In this document: one piece after another, positions 1 to 8,997 of the stretch
Layout: each line of letters starts with the position of its first letter
How positions within the stretch are numbered: the stretch's first letter is position 1
Assembly (NCBI GenBank): GCA_965228775.1
Contig: OZ245840.1
Span: 1,984,001 to 2,048,000, forward strand
Source: JANQMY01 sp965228775
Lineage (GTDB): Bacteria > Pseudomonadota > Alphaproteobacteria > JANQMY01
DNA: 64,000 nt
Direction of reading: 5' to 3'
Made by a program: the position numbers and the translations under genes
The notes under the pieces: model-generated
The model's database searches: none
The model's input: the letters and a program-made list of their open reading frames with translations, nothing else
Told to the model about the DNA's origin: nothing

Positions 1-753
1 CACCGTCAGCAATGTGTAAGTGCTGCCCGCTTCCATAAAAGAAAGATCGTTCTGGGCAACACCGATAATCATGCCACCCACCACATTGATGAACGTGATC
101 AGCAGTCCTGCAATCGCATCACCGCGCACGAACTTCGAGGCACCATCCATGGCACCAAAAAATGTGGACTCATCTTCAAGACGCTTGCGCCGTTCACGCG
201 CTTCATTTTCATCGATAAGGCCTGAGGACAAATCCGCGTCGATTGCCATCTGCTTGCCGGGCATGGCGTCCAAGTTAAAGCGCGCGGATACTTCAGCAAT
301 ACGGCCGGAACCTTTTGTGATCACCACAAAGTTCACAAGTACCAGGATCGAGAAGACGATAATCCCGATCACAAAATTGCCTTGCATGATGAAGTTGCCG
401 AAAGCCTCAATCACGTGGCCTGCGGCATCCGTACCCTCATGACCATCAGCCAGAATAAGCCGCGTGGAGGCAAGGTTAAGTGCCAACCGCAGCATCGTGG
501 CAATCAGCAGGACCGTTGGGAAAGAACTGAATTCAAGCGGCTTTTGAATGAACAAAGCCGTCATCAGGATCAAAACAGAAAAGGTAATCGACAGAGCCAA
601 CATGAAGTCCAGCAAGAAGCCGGGCATGGGCATGATCAGCACCACGATGATGAAGATCACACCTAAGGCAAGCGCAAGGTCTCCGCGCCGTGCCATTGAG
701 GCAACACGGGACAGGAAATTTTCCGCCGTTAGAGGTGCGCTTTGATCTGACAT
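1..753 (-). CDS. flhA: FlhA, flagellar type III export gate protein (N-terminal part, cut by window edge)
   Basis: This is the N-terminal 251 codons of the export-gate subunit FlhA, an inner-membrane protein that forms the ring through which rod, hook and filament proteins leave the cell. The reading frame is open from the ATG at 753 to the window edge. It shows the N-terminal hydrophobic helices (for example GVIFIIVVLMIPMPGFLLDF), then the conserved FHIPEP-type stretch with FPTVLLIATMLRLALNLAST and the motif FNLDAMPGKQMAIDADL. It is the last visible gene of the fliF-to-flhA operon, 43 bp after flbD. The C-terminal cytoplasmic domain lies outside the window. Confidence 0.95.
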   Translation of the reverse strand, partial: MSDQSAPLTAENFLSRVASMARRGDLALALGVIFIIVVLIMPMPGFLLDFMLALSITFSVLILMTALFIQKPLEFSSFPTVLLIATMLRLALNLASTRLILADGHEGTDAAGHVIEAFGNFIMQGNFVIGIIVFSILVLVNFVVITKGSGRIAEVSARFNLDAMPGKQMAIDADLSSGLIDENEARERRKRLEDESTFFGAMDGASKFVRGDAIAGLLITFINVVGGMIIGVAQNDLSFMEAGSTYTLLTV

Positions 754-796
754 CGCCGCTTGCTGATCCTGTTTCGCCTAAATGATCCGAAGATCT

Positions 797-2176
797 CTAA
801 TGGCCGGCAAGCTGGCTGCGCATGGCGCCGGGCATGGGCACCGTCACGCCTTCATCTCCATACTGTTTGAGCTTGTTCCTCAATGTACGGATTGATATGC
901 CTAGAATGTTGGCAGCATGCGTCCGGTTCCCCAAACAATGATCCAGCGTGTCGAGAATAAGATCCCGTTCCACTTCGGCAACGGTCTTGCCCACCAGGCG
1001 CTGGCCGTCGACGGTTTCTTCGGCATCAGATGCTGCCGGGGTCGAGGCTTGTCGCACACCCGCGCCTGCGATGGGTGACCCATCAGGTAAGCGGATGGCT
1101 TCCAGAGCAATTTCATCGCCTTGCGCGAGCAATACGGAACGGTGGATGGTGTTTTCCAGTTCGCGCACATTTCCCGGCCATTGATATTGCATCAATCCTT
1201 GGCGTGCCGCCGCACTGAGCTCTCTCTGCGCAACGCCATTCACGTCCGCATAGTGCCGTGCGAAATGTTCCGCCAACGCGAGGATATCTTCAGGCCGCTC
1301 CCGCAACGATGGAAGCTTTAGATTGACCACATTCAGGCGGTACAGAAGATCTTCGCGGAACGTACCGGATTTGACTTCAGCCGCAAGGTCACGGTTGGAC
1401 GTCGCGATGATCCGAATATTCACTTTGATCGGTTTGTTGCCGCCGACACGGTCGATAACCCGCTCTTGAATGGCGCGCAGGAGCTTTGCCTGAAGCCGCA
1501 CATCCATCTCGCTGATTTCGTCCAACAGCAGCGTGCCGCCATCCGCTTCTTCGAACTTACCAATCCGGCGCGCTACGGCACCCGTAAAGGCGCCTTTCTC
1601 GTGACCGAAAAGTTCCGACTCCAGAAGGTTTTCGGGGATGGCTGCACAATTGACCGAAATAAACGGCTTGTCTGAACGCGAAGACTTTTGATGCACATGC
1701 TGGGCGATGACTTCTTTACCGGTGCCGGATTCACCGGTAATCAGAATGCTCGCCTCGCTGGACGCCACCTGATCGGCCAGCGCGATGACATCAAGCATGG
1801 CCTGATCGCGCACGATCAATTGATGATTGTCATCCGCAACCGCTTGCAGGACGGCGGCGATGAGCTCCGCATCCGGCGGCAATGGCAGATATTCCTTTGC
1901 GCCTGCGCGAATGGCGGCGACAGCGGCATTTGCATCCGTCCCCAAGCCACACGCAACAATCGGAACGCAGATGTGTTCCGCTTCCAGCTGTGTGACCAGC
2001 GACTTGATGTCTTGCGACACTTCCACCATCAAAAGATCGGCCCCGCGCCCTGTACGCAACAGTTCCAGGGCGGGATCGATACCGTCCACATGGGTTACTT
2101 TAGCCCCCCGGTCCATGGCGATCTTCGTCGCCGTTCCGAGCTGGCCCCCTAATTGGCCGATGATTAGAAGTCTCAT
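797..2176 (-). CDS. flbD: FlbD, sigma-54-dependent activator of late flagellar genes
   Basis: This is a 459-residue NtrC-family activator of Caulobacter FlbD type. Residues 1-120 form a receiver-like domain without the usual acidic pocket, and the phospho-acceptor position near residue 52 is Glu (LLMVEVSQD) rather than Asp. The AAA+ domain has Walker A GESGTGKE (148-155), the sigma-54 contact loop GAFTGA (195-200) and Walker B GGTLLLDE (213-220). The C-terminus is a Fis-type helix-turn-helix (GNRTHAANILGISIRTLRNK). Known family role: activation of hook and filament promoters and repression of early flagellar promoters. It follows the motA-like gene by 11 bp in the fliF operon. Its likely targets in this window are the two sigma-54 promoters between fliK and flgK. 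Confidence 0.95.
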   Translation of the reverse strand: MRLLIIGQLGGQLGTATKIAMDRGAKVTHVDGIDPALELLRTGRGADLLMVEVSQDIKSLVTQLEAEHICVPIVACGLGTDANAAVAAIRAGAKEYLPLPPDAELIAAVLQAVADDNHQLIVRDQAMLDVIALADQVASSEASILITGESGTGKEVIAQHVHQKSSRSDKPFISVNCAAIPENLLESELFGHEKGAFTGAVARRIGKFEEADGGTLLLDEISEMDVRLQAKLLRAIQERVIDRVGGNKPIKVNIRIIATSNRDLAAEVKSGTFREDLLYRLNVVNLKLPSLRERPEDILALAEHFARHYADVNGVAQRELSAAARQGLMQYQWPGNVRELENTIHRSVLLAQGDEIALEAIRLPDGSPIAGAGVRQASTPAASDAEETVDGQRLVGKTVAEVERDLILDTLDHCLGNRTHAANILGISIRTLRNKLKQYGDEGVTVPMPGAMRSQLAGH

Positions 2177-2187
2177 TGTCCGGTCCT

Positions 2188-3015
2188 CTAGTTGAAATAG
2201 TGCAGTCGGTCTTGGGGCGGTAACATTGTGTTCAACCGCATCTCAAGCCGGCGCGGATTCTCCTGCCGCGCTATTGAGAGAATGCTGATGGCGTAAATCG
2301 AATGGGCAAGGTGGTCTTCCACCGCGCGCCGTTCTAGCTTGCTGGCAAGCGGTGCAAAAACCATGTTGCCCAGCACCGCGCCGTAGAGTGTCGTCAAGAG
2401 AGCGAGGGCCATGCCCGGGCCGATCGTGTCCGGTTCGTTGAGGCCGCCCAGCATTTGAACCAGTCCGACCAACGTGCCGATCAATCCCATCGCGGGCGCT
2501 ACCTCGGAAGCGCGCTGTAAGATCAAGACGCTGGTTCGGCTGCGGCTGTCGGACGCGGATACTTCCTCCGACAACAGACTTTCGATGTCTTCCACCGGCG
2601 TGTCGTCCGCAACCAAGCCCAAACCCCGCGCGAGAAACGGCGCACTTTTGAACTGCGTCAGTTCGTTTTCAACCGCTCTGTTGGGATCGCGGCGGACGCG
2701 GCCGGCCAAACGCACCATGCGAAGCGCGATTTCTCTGGGACTGGTTTCGGCGCGCGTAAACGTCTTTGAGATCGCGGAAAACACCGCCGAGATCTCCGGC
2801 AGCGAAAAAGAGATCGCAGTGACCGCCAGCGTGCCGCCCAATACAATGAGCGAAGACCGTGCATCGACAAAAGATTCTGGCGTTCCCCCAATCATAATCG
2901 CCACAAAGACAAATCCGAACCCGGCCATTAAGCCAAGCACGGTGGCGGTATCGATCGACCGTGGTTTGATCGACGACATCATCGTGTCCGTGCTGTGGGT
3001 TTCTTGCGAACTCAT
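2188..3015 (-). CDS. MotA/PomA-like flagellar motor stator-type proton-channel protein
   Basis: This 275-residue membrane protein belongs to the MotA/TolQ/ExbB channel family. Four hydrophobic segments can be seen: TATVLGLMAGFGFVFVAIMI, SSLIVLGGTLAVTAISF, a segment around ASEVAPAMGLIGTLVGLVQML, and the last around GPGMALALLTTLYGAVLGNMVF. The last two are the conserved channel-forming pair with the family's GLIGTLVG and TTLYG signatures. It lies between fliN and flbD in the fliF operon, and no motB-like gene is adjacent. In other alphaproteobacteria a second MotA-like gene occurs at this place. Whether it works as a stator with a MotB encoded elsewhere is inference. Confidence 0.85.
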   Translation of the reverse strand: MSSQETHSTDTMMSSIKPRSIDTATVLGLMAGFGFVFVAIMIGGTPESFVDARSSLIVLGGTLAVTAISFSLPEISAVFSAISKTFTRAETSPREIALRMVRLAGRVRRDPNRAVENELTQFKSAPFLARGLGLVADDTPVEDIESLLSEEVSASDSRSRTSVLILQRASEVAPAMGLIGTLVGLVQMLGGLNEPDTIGPGMALALLTTLYGAVLGNMVFAPLASKLERRAVEDHLAHSIYAISILSIARQENPRRLEMRLNTMLPPQDRLHYFN

Positions 3016-3040
3016 ATGTTTTCCAATGACCGTGATCTAC

Positions 3041-3415
3041 CTATGACTGGCCGCCTTTGATGATCTCCGTCATGGTCACACCAAGACGGTCTTCCACGAC
3101 GACCACTTCGCCACGGGCCACCAAGCGGTTGTTCACATAAATGTCGATGGCCTCACCGACTTTGCGGTCGAGTTCCACCACGGCACCACGGCCAAGACGT
3201 AACAGTTCGCTTACTTCCATATTGGCTTTGCCCAGAATAGCGGAAACGTTTACGGGAACATCGAACACCGCTTCCAGATCAGCAGCACTGTGAGCTTCGC
3301 CGTCTTCTTCCGGCGTCTCTGTTGTGGTCGCCAACATGCCTTCGGCCTGGCCGTCCGCCGCAGCAGCTTGATCACCACTCAAATCGGAGAGTTCCATTTC
3401 TTCGCCGTCAGACAT
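3041..3415 (-). CDS. fliN: FliN, flagellar motor switch C-ring protein
   Basis: This 124-residue protein has an acidic, Ala/Glu-rich N-terminus (1-50) followed by a complete SpoA/SurfaceE domain: VPVNVSAILGKANMEVSELL, then GAVVELDRKVGEAIDIYVNN and ARGEVVVVEDRLGVTMTEII. This is the FliN core that builds the bottom of the C-ring and docks FliH with the export ATPase. It lies 18 bp downstream of fliH and 25 bp upstream of the motA-like gene, consistent with one transcript. Confidence 0.93.
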   Translation of the reverse strand: MSDGEEMELSDLSGDQAAAADGQAEGMLATTTETPEEDGEAHSAADLEAVFDVPVNVSAILGKANMEVSELLRLGRGAVVELDRKVGEAIDIYVNNRLVARGEVVVVEDRLGVTMTEIIKGGQS

Positions 3416-3433
3416 CTAGATATCTCCACTTAC

Positions 3434-4123
3434 TCATTGGGCCGGTGCTGGGGTCGCATCGGCATTCGTCATCCAGTTGGGCGCATCCTCGAACAGGTCA
3501 CCCTGAATTTTTTGTTCTGCTTGTAGGTGCCGTTGAACCACGGCATCGATCGTTTCGATAAATTGAGAAGCGTTGCGTTCAATTCCGCCATCAGCCCACT
3601 CAATACGGCAGTCGGCTGACTGAAGGTCCGGCTCGGGGATCACGATGATTTTCCCGTTAAAACCTTTCTGTGCCGCCAGATCATTGATCGCGGGTTTTAC
3701 CGTGGGGGCCAATGCCTCGCCAACACGCACAACAATGTGCGGTTCGGATGGCAATTGCTCCAGACACTTTGCGATCAAAGCGATAATTTCGGCTTCGGGT
3801 TCCTTTTTCAGCAAGGTGGCACAAAGCCGGTCGGCAACAGCCATGGCGAGGGCTGCAGCCTCTTCCTTGATACGATGCACTTCTTGATCCAGATGGGAGA
3901 TGACCTGCACCATGCTTTCGGAAATCTGCCCTAAGATCTGCGCATTCTGTTGCGCCGTTTGGGCTTCAACACCGCTAAGTCCGTCCGTGTAAGCCGCCTG
4001 CCGAATTTCTTCCACCTCGTCCGGTGTATACACCTTCTTCGGACCCGACGTTGCCGCGTCATGCAGAATCTGACCATCTGCATCGAACGTGGTCTCGAAT
4101 AGGTATTTTTCTGCCTGAGCCAT
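3434..4123 (-). CDS. fliH: FliH, negative regulator/stator of the export ATPase FliI
   Basis: This FliH-family protein links FliI ATPase to the C-ring through FliN. It has a basic or mixed N-terminus (MAQAEKYLFETTFDADG), a helical middle with Gln/Ala-rich coiled-coil character (GVEAQTAQQNAQILGQISESMVQ), and a C-terminal FliH/HrpE-type domain with PEPDLQSADCRIEWADGGIE, the family's most conserved stretch. I chose the ATG at 4123 (229 residues). A longer start at 4162 would overlap the end of fliG by 20 bp and adds MMNSSTNGQTEKI, which does not look conserved. Sequence conservation in FliH is low, so the call rests on this motif plus position between fliG and fliN. Confidence 0.88.
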   Translation of the reverse strand: MAQAEKYLFETTFDADGQILHDAATSGPKKVYTPDEVEEIRQAAYTDGLSGVEAQTAQQNAQILGQISESMVQVISHLDQEVHRIKEEAAALAMAVADRLCATLLKKEPEAEIIALIAKCLEQLPSEPHIVVRVGEALAPTVKPAINDLAAQKGFNGKIIVIPEPDLQSADCRIEWADGGIERNASQFIETIDAVVQRHLQAEQKIQGDLFEDAPNWMTNADATPAPAQ

Positions 4124-4142
4124 AATCTTTTCTGTCTGCCCG

Positions 4143-5171
4143 TTAGTAGATGAGTTCATCATCGTCTTTTGCCTCGGCGATCATGATCTCGCCTTTCGCC
4201 GCCAGGTCTTTGGCAATGTTGACCATGCCGGTTTGGGCTTCATCCACATCCTTCAAACGCACAGGCCCCATAACTTCCATATCCTCGCGGAGGATCTTCG
4301 CTGCCCGTTCCGACATGTTCGAGAAGAAGAGATCGCGCAACGTATCCGACGCCCCCTTGAGCGCCAGTGCGAGCTTCTCTTTGTCCACGGACCGCAACAG
4401 AGTTTGAACGCTGCCAGGGTCGAGCTTGTTCAGATCTTCAAACGTGAACATCAGCGCCTTGATGCGTTCGGCGGCCTCCACATTGCGTTCCTCAAGTGAG
4501 GTCAAGAAACGGCCTTCAGTCTGACGGTCGAAATTGTTGAAGATTTCCGCCATCATCTCATGGGCGTCACGCTTAGACGTGCGTGCAAGGTTCGACATAA
4601 ATTCGGTACGCAAGGTCTGTTCGACCTTGTCCAGAATGTCCTTTTGCACCGTCTCCATACGGAGCATGCGTGTTACAACTTCCAATGCGAAGTCTTCAGG
4701 TAGCACCGACAAGACGCGCGCGGCATGTTCCGATCTAATTTTTGACAGAACAACGGCGACAGTCTGCGGGTATTCGTTTTTCAGATAATTCGCCAGAACG
4801 GATTCATTCACATTCGCCAGCTTGTCCCACATGGTCCGGCCTGCCGGACCCCGGATTTCATCCATCACGAAGGCGACGCGGTCGTCCGGCAGCAAGCCTT
4901 TCAACAAGCGTTCCGTGGACTCGTAAGAACCAACTAAGGCACCCGTTGTGGACATCTGCGACACAAAATCCAACAACAGCTTTTCAACAAGCTTGGACGT
5001 GATGGTTCCAAGCGATGCCATGATCTGCGAAATTTCGCGGATCTCGTCGTCGTCCATCAATTGCCAAAGCTGCTGACCGTATTCTTCGCCCAGGGACAGG
5101 AGCAATACGGCCGCTTTTTCCTGCCCTGAAAGCGTTTCGATTTCTAAGGGTACGACTTCTTGAGATGACAT
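4143..5171 (-). CDS. fliG: FliG, flagellar motor switch torque ring protein
   Basis: This 342-residue protein is full length for FliG. The N-domain binds FliF, the middle domain contains the EHPQ-type motif as YPQTVAVVLSKI (near residue 135), and the C-domain carries the charged torque helix (DLRDLFFSNMSERAAKILREDMEVMGPVRLKDVDEAQ). It sits on the cytoplasmic face of the MS ring and interacts with the stator. It starts 7 bp after fliF, and its last codons lie next to or overlap the fliH start. This tight packing implies translational coupling. Confidence 0.96.
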   Translation of the reverse strand: MSSQEVVPLEIETLSGQEKAAVLLLSLGEEYGQQLWQLMDDDEIREISQIMASLGTITSKLVEKLLLDFVSQMSTTGALVGSYESTERLLKGLLPDDRVAFVMDEIRGPAGRTMWDKLANVNESVLANYLKNEYPQTVAVVLSKIRSEHAARVLSVLPEDFALEVVTRMLRMETVQKDILDKVEQTLRTEFMSNLARTSKRDAHEMMAEIFNNFDRQTEGRFLTSLEERNVEAAERIKALMFTFEDLNKLDPGSVQTLLRSVDKEKLALALKGASDTLRDLFFSNMSERAAKILREDMEVMGPVRLKDVDEAQTGMVNIAKDLAAKGEIMIAEAKDDDELIY

Positions 5172-5178
5172 CTAAACG

Positions 5179-6870
5179 CTACGCCTCTTGACTCATCCAA
5201 CTGCGGACGATCGCCACCGCCTCTTCAGGGTGGTTCTGAACGATCTCGCCGACTTTCTTGACGGAACTTGCTTTCACTTGCCCCTCAACACGGGCAATGT
5301 CGATCATGTGCGCAACGCTGCCTTCCGGTGCCGGCAAAGCTTCCAGGGCCTCGGCGGACCCATCCGCCAGCATGGCCTGCTCCGGCATGGTGCCGTCCGG
5401 TCCGGGCAATTGCGCCGGTGCGCCTTCTGCCCCCTCGGCCATAGCCGCCACGGTTGCCGTGGTGGGTCCTTCCAGAAGGCCATTAATCAGAGGACGGAAA
5501 ACGAGCAGAATGATAAGCACACCCAGAATGCCAAGGATCGCCATTTCCGCGATACGCATATAGTCTGCCTTATAGAGGCCCAGAAGTGGCTCTGCCGACT
5601 CAATCGCGTCCGGCGCTTCCACAGGCGCGAAGCGCAGATTGATCACTTCCAACTGATCCCCGCGACTGGCGTCATAACCGATTGCCGATTTCACCAGAGA
5701 ACTGATCTGAGTAATCTCTTGATCGGAGCGCGGTGTGTAAGATTGCGTACCGTCTGCTTGCTCTTCATAAAGACCGTCCACAAGGACCGCTACAGAAAGC
5801 CGTTTGATACGGCCGGCTTCCATGATCTCCGTCGTCGTTGTACGCGAAATCTCATAGTTGATCGTTTCTTCAGTGACACTTGACTGAGACGCTGAAGAGG
5901 GTGCCCCTTCCTCCAAATCCGGATCCGGCAATTCATTGCCAGCAGAGACGGCGGCCCCCGCTTCGCTTTCGGAACTTGTCTCAAGCGATTCAGTGGTTTG
6001 CGATGACCGTATGACTTGGCTTTCCGGATCGTAGTTCTCGGAGCTTTGGGTGATCCGGTTGAAATGAAGTTCGGCAGCCACTTGGACGCGGGCTTTGCCG
6101 GGCCCAACGACGCTGGTCAGAATGCCTTCCACTTGCTTGCGCAAACGGTTTTCAAAGGCTGCATTCCGTTCTTCCAATGCAGAGGCGATACCTGCACCAT
6201 CCGCTGCGTCCCCATCGCCAGACGCCAGCAACGTGCCGCGCTGGTCAACGATGGAAACACTGCCAGGCTCCAAGCCTTCCACGGCCGATGCCACCAGATG
6301 CTGAATAGCCTTAACTTGCTGGGCGGAAACACCACTGCCTAAAACGCGCAACACGATGGACGCGCTCGGTTTCTTTTCATCCCGTGCAAACACTTCACGC
6401 TTAGGCAGCACCAGATGGACGCGGGCAGCATCTACATTACGGAGCGCCCGAATGGTGCGTGAAAGTTCCCCTTCCAGCGCACGCAAGTGATTAATGTTTT
6501 GTACAAAACTGGTGGTGCCGAGTGCTTCGCGGTTGTCAAAGATTTCGTAACCAATGGAACCGCCGGCCGGCAGACCCTCTTCGGCCATCGCCATGCGGGT
6601 CCGCAGAACTTTGTCATCGGCCACCAAAATCGTTGTGCCATCACCCCGCAGCTTGTGTTCGACACCCAGAGATTCCAAACGCGCTACAATGCGGCTCGCA
6701 TCGTCCGGATCGAGACTGCTGTATAGCGGTGTATAAGTTGGTTCAGCCAGTCTGAAAATCAGGAAGCTGAAGAAGGCGATCATGGCGCCGGTCATACCGG
6801 CCATAATGCCAAGACGCACAGGCCCTACGGCCTTGAAAAATTCTGTCAGTCCACTCACTACGCCATCCAC
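5179..6870 (-). CDS. fliF: FliF, flagellar MS-ring protein
   Basis: This 563-residue MS-ring protein has a first transmembrane helix near residues 18-42 (RLGIMAGMTGAMIAFFSFLIF), followed by the periplasmic YscJ/FliF domain (PLYSSLDPDDASRIVARLESLGV, REALGTTSFVQNINHLRALEGELSRTI with typical signature residues). A low-complexity Ser/Glu-rich loop spans about 275-330. A second transmembrane helix (MAILGILGVLIILLVFRPLI, about 445-465) and a cytoplasmic C-terminal tail that binds FliG follow. It is the first gene of the operon fliF-fliG-fliH-fliN-motA-like-flbD-flhA. Upstream is a TTAA-N8-TTAA pair that resembles a CtrA box with one extra base. Confidence 0.96.
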   Translation of the reverse strand: MDGVVSGLTEFFKAVGPVRLGIMAGMTGAMIAFFSFLIFRLAEPTYTPLYSSLDPDDASRIVARLESLGVEHKLRGDGTTILVADDKVLRTRMAMAEEGLPAGGSIGYEIFDNREALGTTSFVQNINHLRALEGELSRTIRALRNVDAARVHLVLPKREVFARDEKKPSASIVLRVLGSGVSAQQVKAIQHLVASAVEGLEPGSVSIVDQRGTLLASGDGDAADGAGIASALEERNAAFENRLRKQVEGILTSVVGPGKARVQVAAELHFNRITQSSENYDPESQVIRSSQTTESLETSSESEAGAAVSAGNELPDPDLEEGAPSSASQSSVTEETINYEISRTTTTEIMEAGRIKRLSVAVLVDGLYEEQADGTQSYTPRSDQEITQISSLVKSAIGYDASRGDQLEVINLRFAPVEAPDAIESAEPLLGLYKADYMRIAEMAILGILGVLIILLVFRPLINGLLEGPTTATVAAMAEGAEGAPAQLPGPDGTMPEQAMLADGSAEALEALPAPEGSVAHMIDIARVEGQVKASSVKKVGEIVQNHPEEAVAIVRSWMSQEA

Positions 6871-6970
6871 CGTAATCCAATCGGCATCCGCCCCGCTTTT
6901 TTGCGAGAACCGTCACCCCCACGAGTTCGAACTATGGTCGGTTGCCGGTAGGAAAAAATTACCCACAGAT

Positions 6971-6990
6971 TTTAAAGATACCTTTAACGC
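6971..6990 (-). promoter_or_regulatory. Possible CtrA-like half-site pair ahead of fliF
   Basis: Two TTAA tetramers (6972-6975 and 6984-6987) are separated by 8 bp, in a T/A-rich patch about 100 bp upstream of fliF. The established CtrA consensus has a 7-bp spacer, so this is an imperfect match. CtrA control of the fliF operon is known in Caulobacter. Assignment here is inference. Confidence 0.25.
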
Positions 6991-7014
6991 GCTGTTTGGA
7001 TTTGAGACGCGAAG

Positions 7015-7042
7015 ACGAAAAAACCCGCCTCGGCGATCGGGC
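7015..7042 (-). terminator. Rho-independent terminator after sciP
   Basis: On the minus strand an 8-bp G/C-rich stem (GGAACCCGCC pairing with GGCGGGTT around a short loop) is followed directly by a run of six T. It lies 37 bp downstream of the sciP stop codon and separates sciP from the fliF operon. Confidence 0.8.
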
Positions 7043-7078
7043 GGGTTCCTGAAATTGTGAAGATGCTTAATAGATCGT

Positions 7079-7357
7079 TTACTGACGATATTGCTGCAGG
7101 CGGGTTGCCCTAAGCCCCGGAAGACCATATCGTTCGATCGCACGCTGCCAGGCGATGAATTCTTCCGTCGTGAGCGAGTAACGCTCACAAGCCTCTTCAA
7201 GCGTAATCAAACCACCCCGAACGGCGGCCACAACTTCGGCCTTGCGCCGGATCACCCAGCGGCGTGTGTTTGGGGGCGGCAGATCAGCAATCGTCAGTGG
7301 GCTGCCATCCGGCCCAATGACATAATTGATCCTCGCTTGAGACTGTTCCATGACCAT
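7079..7357 (-). CDS. sciP: SciP-like DUF1153 protein, small CtrA inhibitory protein
   Basis: This 92-residue protein belongs to the DUF1153/SciP family. It has the typical opening INYVIGPDGSPLTIADLPPP, then TRRWVIRRKAEVVAAVRGGLIT and a winged-helix-like C-terminal half with ACERYSLTTEEFIAWQRAIERYGLPGLRATRLQQYR. In Caulobacter, SciP binds and blocks CtrA at flagellar and other promoters in the late cell cycle, and sciP lies next to the flgE-flgD-fliK genes, as here. Two in-frame ATG codons (7357 and 7351) are possible. A bidirectional regulatory gap of 160 bp separates it from flgE, and a CtrA-like box lies in that gap. Confidence 0.9.
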   Translation of the reverse strand: MVMEQSQARINYVIGPDGSPLTIADLPPPNTRRWVIRRKAEVVAAVRGGLITLEEACERYSLTTEEFIAWQRAIERYGLPGLRATRLQQYRQ

Positions 7358-7409
7358 TGCCTACGCATTCTCCGAACTCGTTACTGAGCACCACTATAGG
7401 TGTTCGCTT

Positions 7410-7424
7410 TTAAAAAATGGCTAA
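7410..7424 (-). promoter_or_regulatory. Possible CtrA box upstream of sciP
   Basis: On the minus strand the site reads TTAG-N7-TTAA, seven of eight positions of the CtrA consensus TTAA-N7-TTAA, about 55-70 bp upstream of the sciP start. CtrA-dependent sciP expression is known from Caulobacter. The site here is a by-eye match only. Confidence 0.3.
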
Positions 7425-7520
7425 GGCACACGGTAAATATCTGCCTAATGTTTTAAGGTTTAAGCAAGTTTTCAGGAACGACCGGGCGGGCACGTAAATC
7501 CAGCCCGGCCTCAGGTATTT

Positions 7521-8903
7521 TCAGACAATTCGGATCAGTTCCTCGAGCAGTTCATCCGCTGTGGTCACCACCCGCGTATTGGCGGAATAGGCCCGCTGGA
7601 TGGTGATAAGGCCGGTGAACTCCTGGGCGATATCAACCGTGGATGCTTCCAAAGCGGACGGCGCGATCAAGCCGGCACCCGCCGTTCCGGCCGCTCTCAG
7701 ATTGATCGGTCCACTCTCGGAGGTTATGCCATAGGCATTCCCTTCAACCGCGTTCAACCCGTTCGGATTAACGAAGGTAGCGACAGGAAGCTGATAAACG
7801 CGGCGGCGAACACCGTTGTCAAACAGTGCCGTCACAAAGCCTTCCGTATCGATTTCCACACCGGATAGATTACCGAAAACGGCACCATTGGCGGTTGATG
7901 AAATCAGGATGGACGGACTATCGAACTGTGTGAAACCACCGGCGCTGGTGGGAGATCCCAGGTCGACGGAAACGTCTTGCGCACTCACTCCAAGGCCTGC
8001 CGCAAAAGCGACCTGCCCCGCACCTGGAGTTGCTCCCGATGCCAGGAAATTCAGGTTAGTGAGGGCCGCTGATGTATTGGCAAGGTCGATTTGACCCGTG
8101 GTGGTAAATGCCAGCGTTCCGACAGCCGCCTGACCATCCACGAGCCCTGCGCCCGTGACGACATCCGATGCCGGTTCAACGTGCAATTCCGTATGCCACT
8201 GATTTGGCGTGGACGATTTCAAGAAGCTCATCGTCAGCGTCCGCAAACCGCCAAGGGAATCAAAGAACTGGACACTTCGCTGGAAATCAGGCGTCACGGC
8301 CCCCGACGCCATATTGTTTGCGGAGGTACCCGCGGCATAGGTGGCTTCCGCCGCTGACACGGGAAGACTGGACTGAAGGTTTGCATTCGGGCTGATAAGT
8401 GTCGTGGCCTCCGCCGTACCGCCAAGCTGGTCGATGTTCACCGTTTCCAGCAGCGAGAGATCGCTGGGGTTAAAATTTACCGTGCCGTCGGGCTGAACGG
8501 GAAAACCTTGAAGGAAGTAACCCGCCGCATTTCTCAGATTCCCGTTTTCATCGGTCCGGAAGGAGCCTGCCCGTGTAAAGAGGATCTCATCCAACGCACC
8601 GGTGGACGCCGTGTTTGGCGACACCGCAAAGAAACCATTGCCGGAAATCGCAATATCCGTGGACGAGGTAGAATTTTGCAGCAGACCTTGCTGGTCGATC
8701 GATATACTGGTCCCGGCTCGCACACCACCCGGAGAGAATTGGTCAGCAACACCGCCGCCGGTCACCAGCGTCGAAAAACTTGCCGTGTTTCTTTTGTAGC
8801 CGACAGTATTCACATTGGCGATATTGTCGGAAATAACACTCAGCGCGGTCGCATTCGAAGAAAGACCGGTAACACCCGCGAATAGGGCACCAAAAATACT
8901 CAT
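7521..8903 (-). CDS. flgE: FlgE, flagellar hook protein
   Basis: This 460-residue hook subunit carries the N-terminal flagellar rod/hook signature (SSNATALSVISDNIANVNTVGYKR, residues 15-38) and the C-terminal helix (DIAQEFTGLITIQRAYSANTRVVTTADELLEELIRI) that form the axial core. The middle contains FlgE D2-type beta segments (SVQFFDSLGGLRTLTMSFLK). The ATG has a strong ribosome binding site (GGAGG 7-8 bases ahead). It is the third gene of fliK-flgD-flgE, 94 bp after flgD. Confidence 0.96.
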   Translation of the reverse strand: MSIFGALFAGVTGLSSNATALSVISDNIANVNTVGYKRNTASFSTLVTGGGVADQFSPGGVRAGTSISIDQQGLLQNSTSSTDIAISGNGFFAVSPNTASTGALDEILFTRAGSFRTDENGNLRNAAGYFLQGFPVQPDGTVNFNPSDLSLLETVNIDQLGGTAEATTLISPNANLQSSLPVSAAEATYAAGTSANNMASGAVTPDFQRSVQFFDSLGGLRTLTMSFLKSSTPNQWHTELHVEPASDVVTGAGLVDGQAAVGTLAFTTTGQIDLANTSAALTNLNFLASGATPGAGQVAFAAGLGVSAQDVSVDLGSPTSAGGFTQFDSPSILISSTANGAVFGNLSGVEIDTEGFVTALFDNGVRRRVYQLPVATFVNPNGLNAVEGNAYGITSESGPINLRAAGTAGAGLIAPSALEASTVDIAQEFTGLITIQRAYSANTRVVTTADELLEELIRIV

Positions 8904-8997
8904 TGTTTCGCCTCCATGACAGCGCCGATATTTATTCCGCCTACTGTCTTAGTCACATCAAACCCTTGTTCTAAGGTTCGAAATTCGTTCAAAACCG

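Noticed and set aside
6913..7200. Minus-strand 95-codon frame across the sciP terminator
   Set aside because: It overlaps sciP in another frame and runs through the terminator. Its sequence is low in family-like features.
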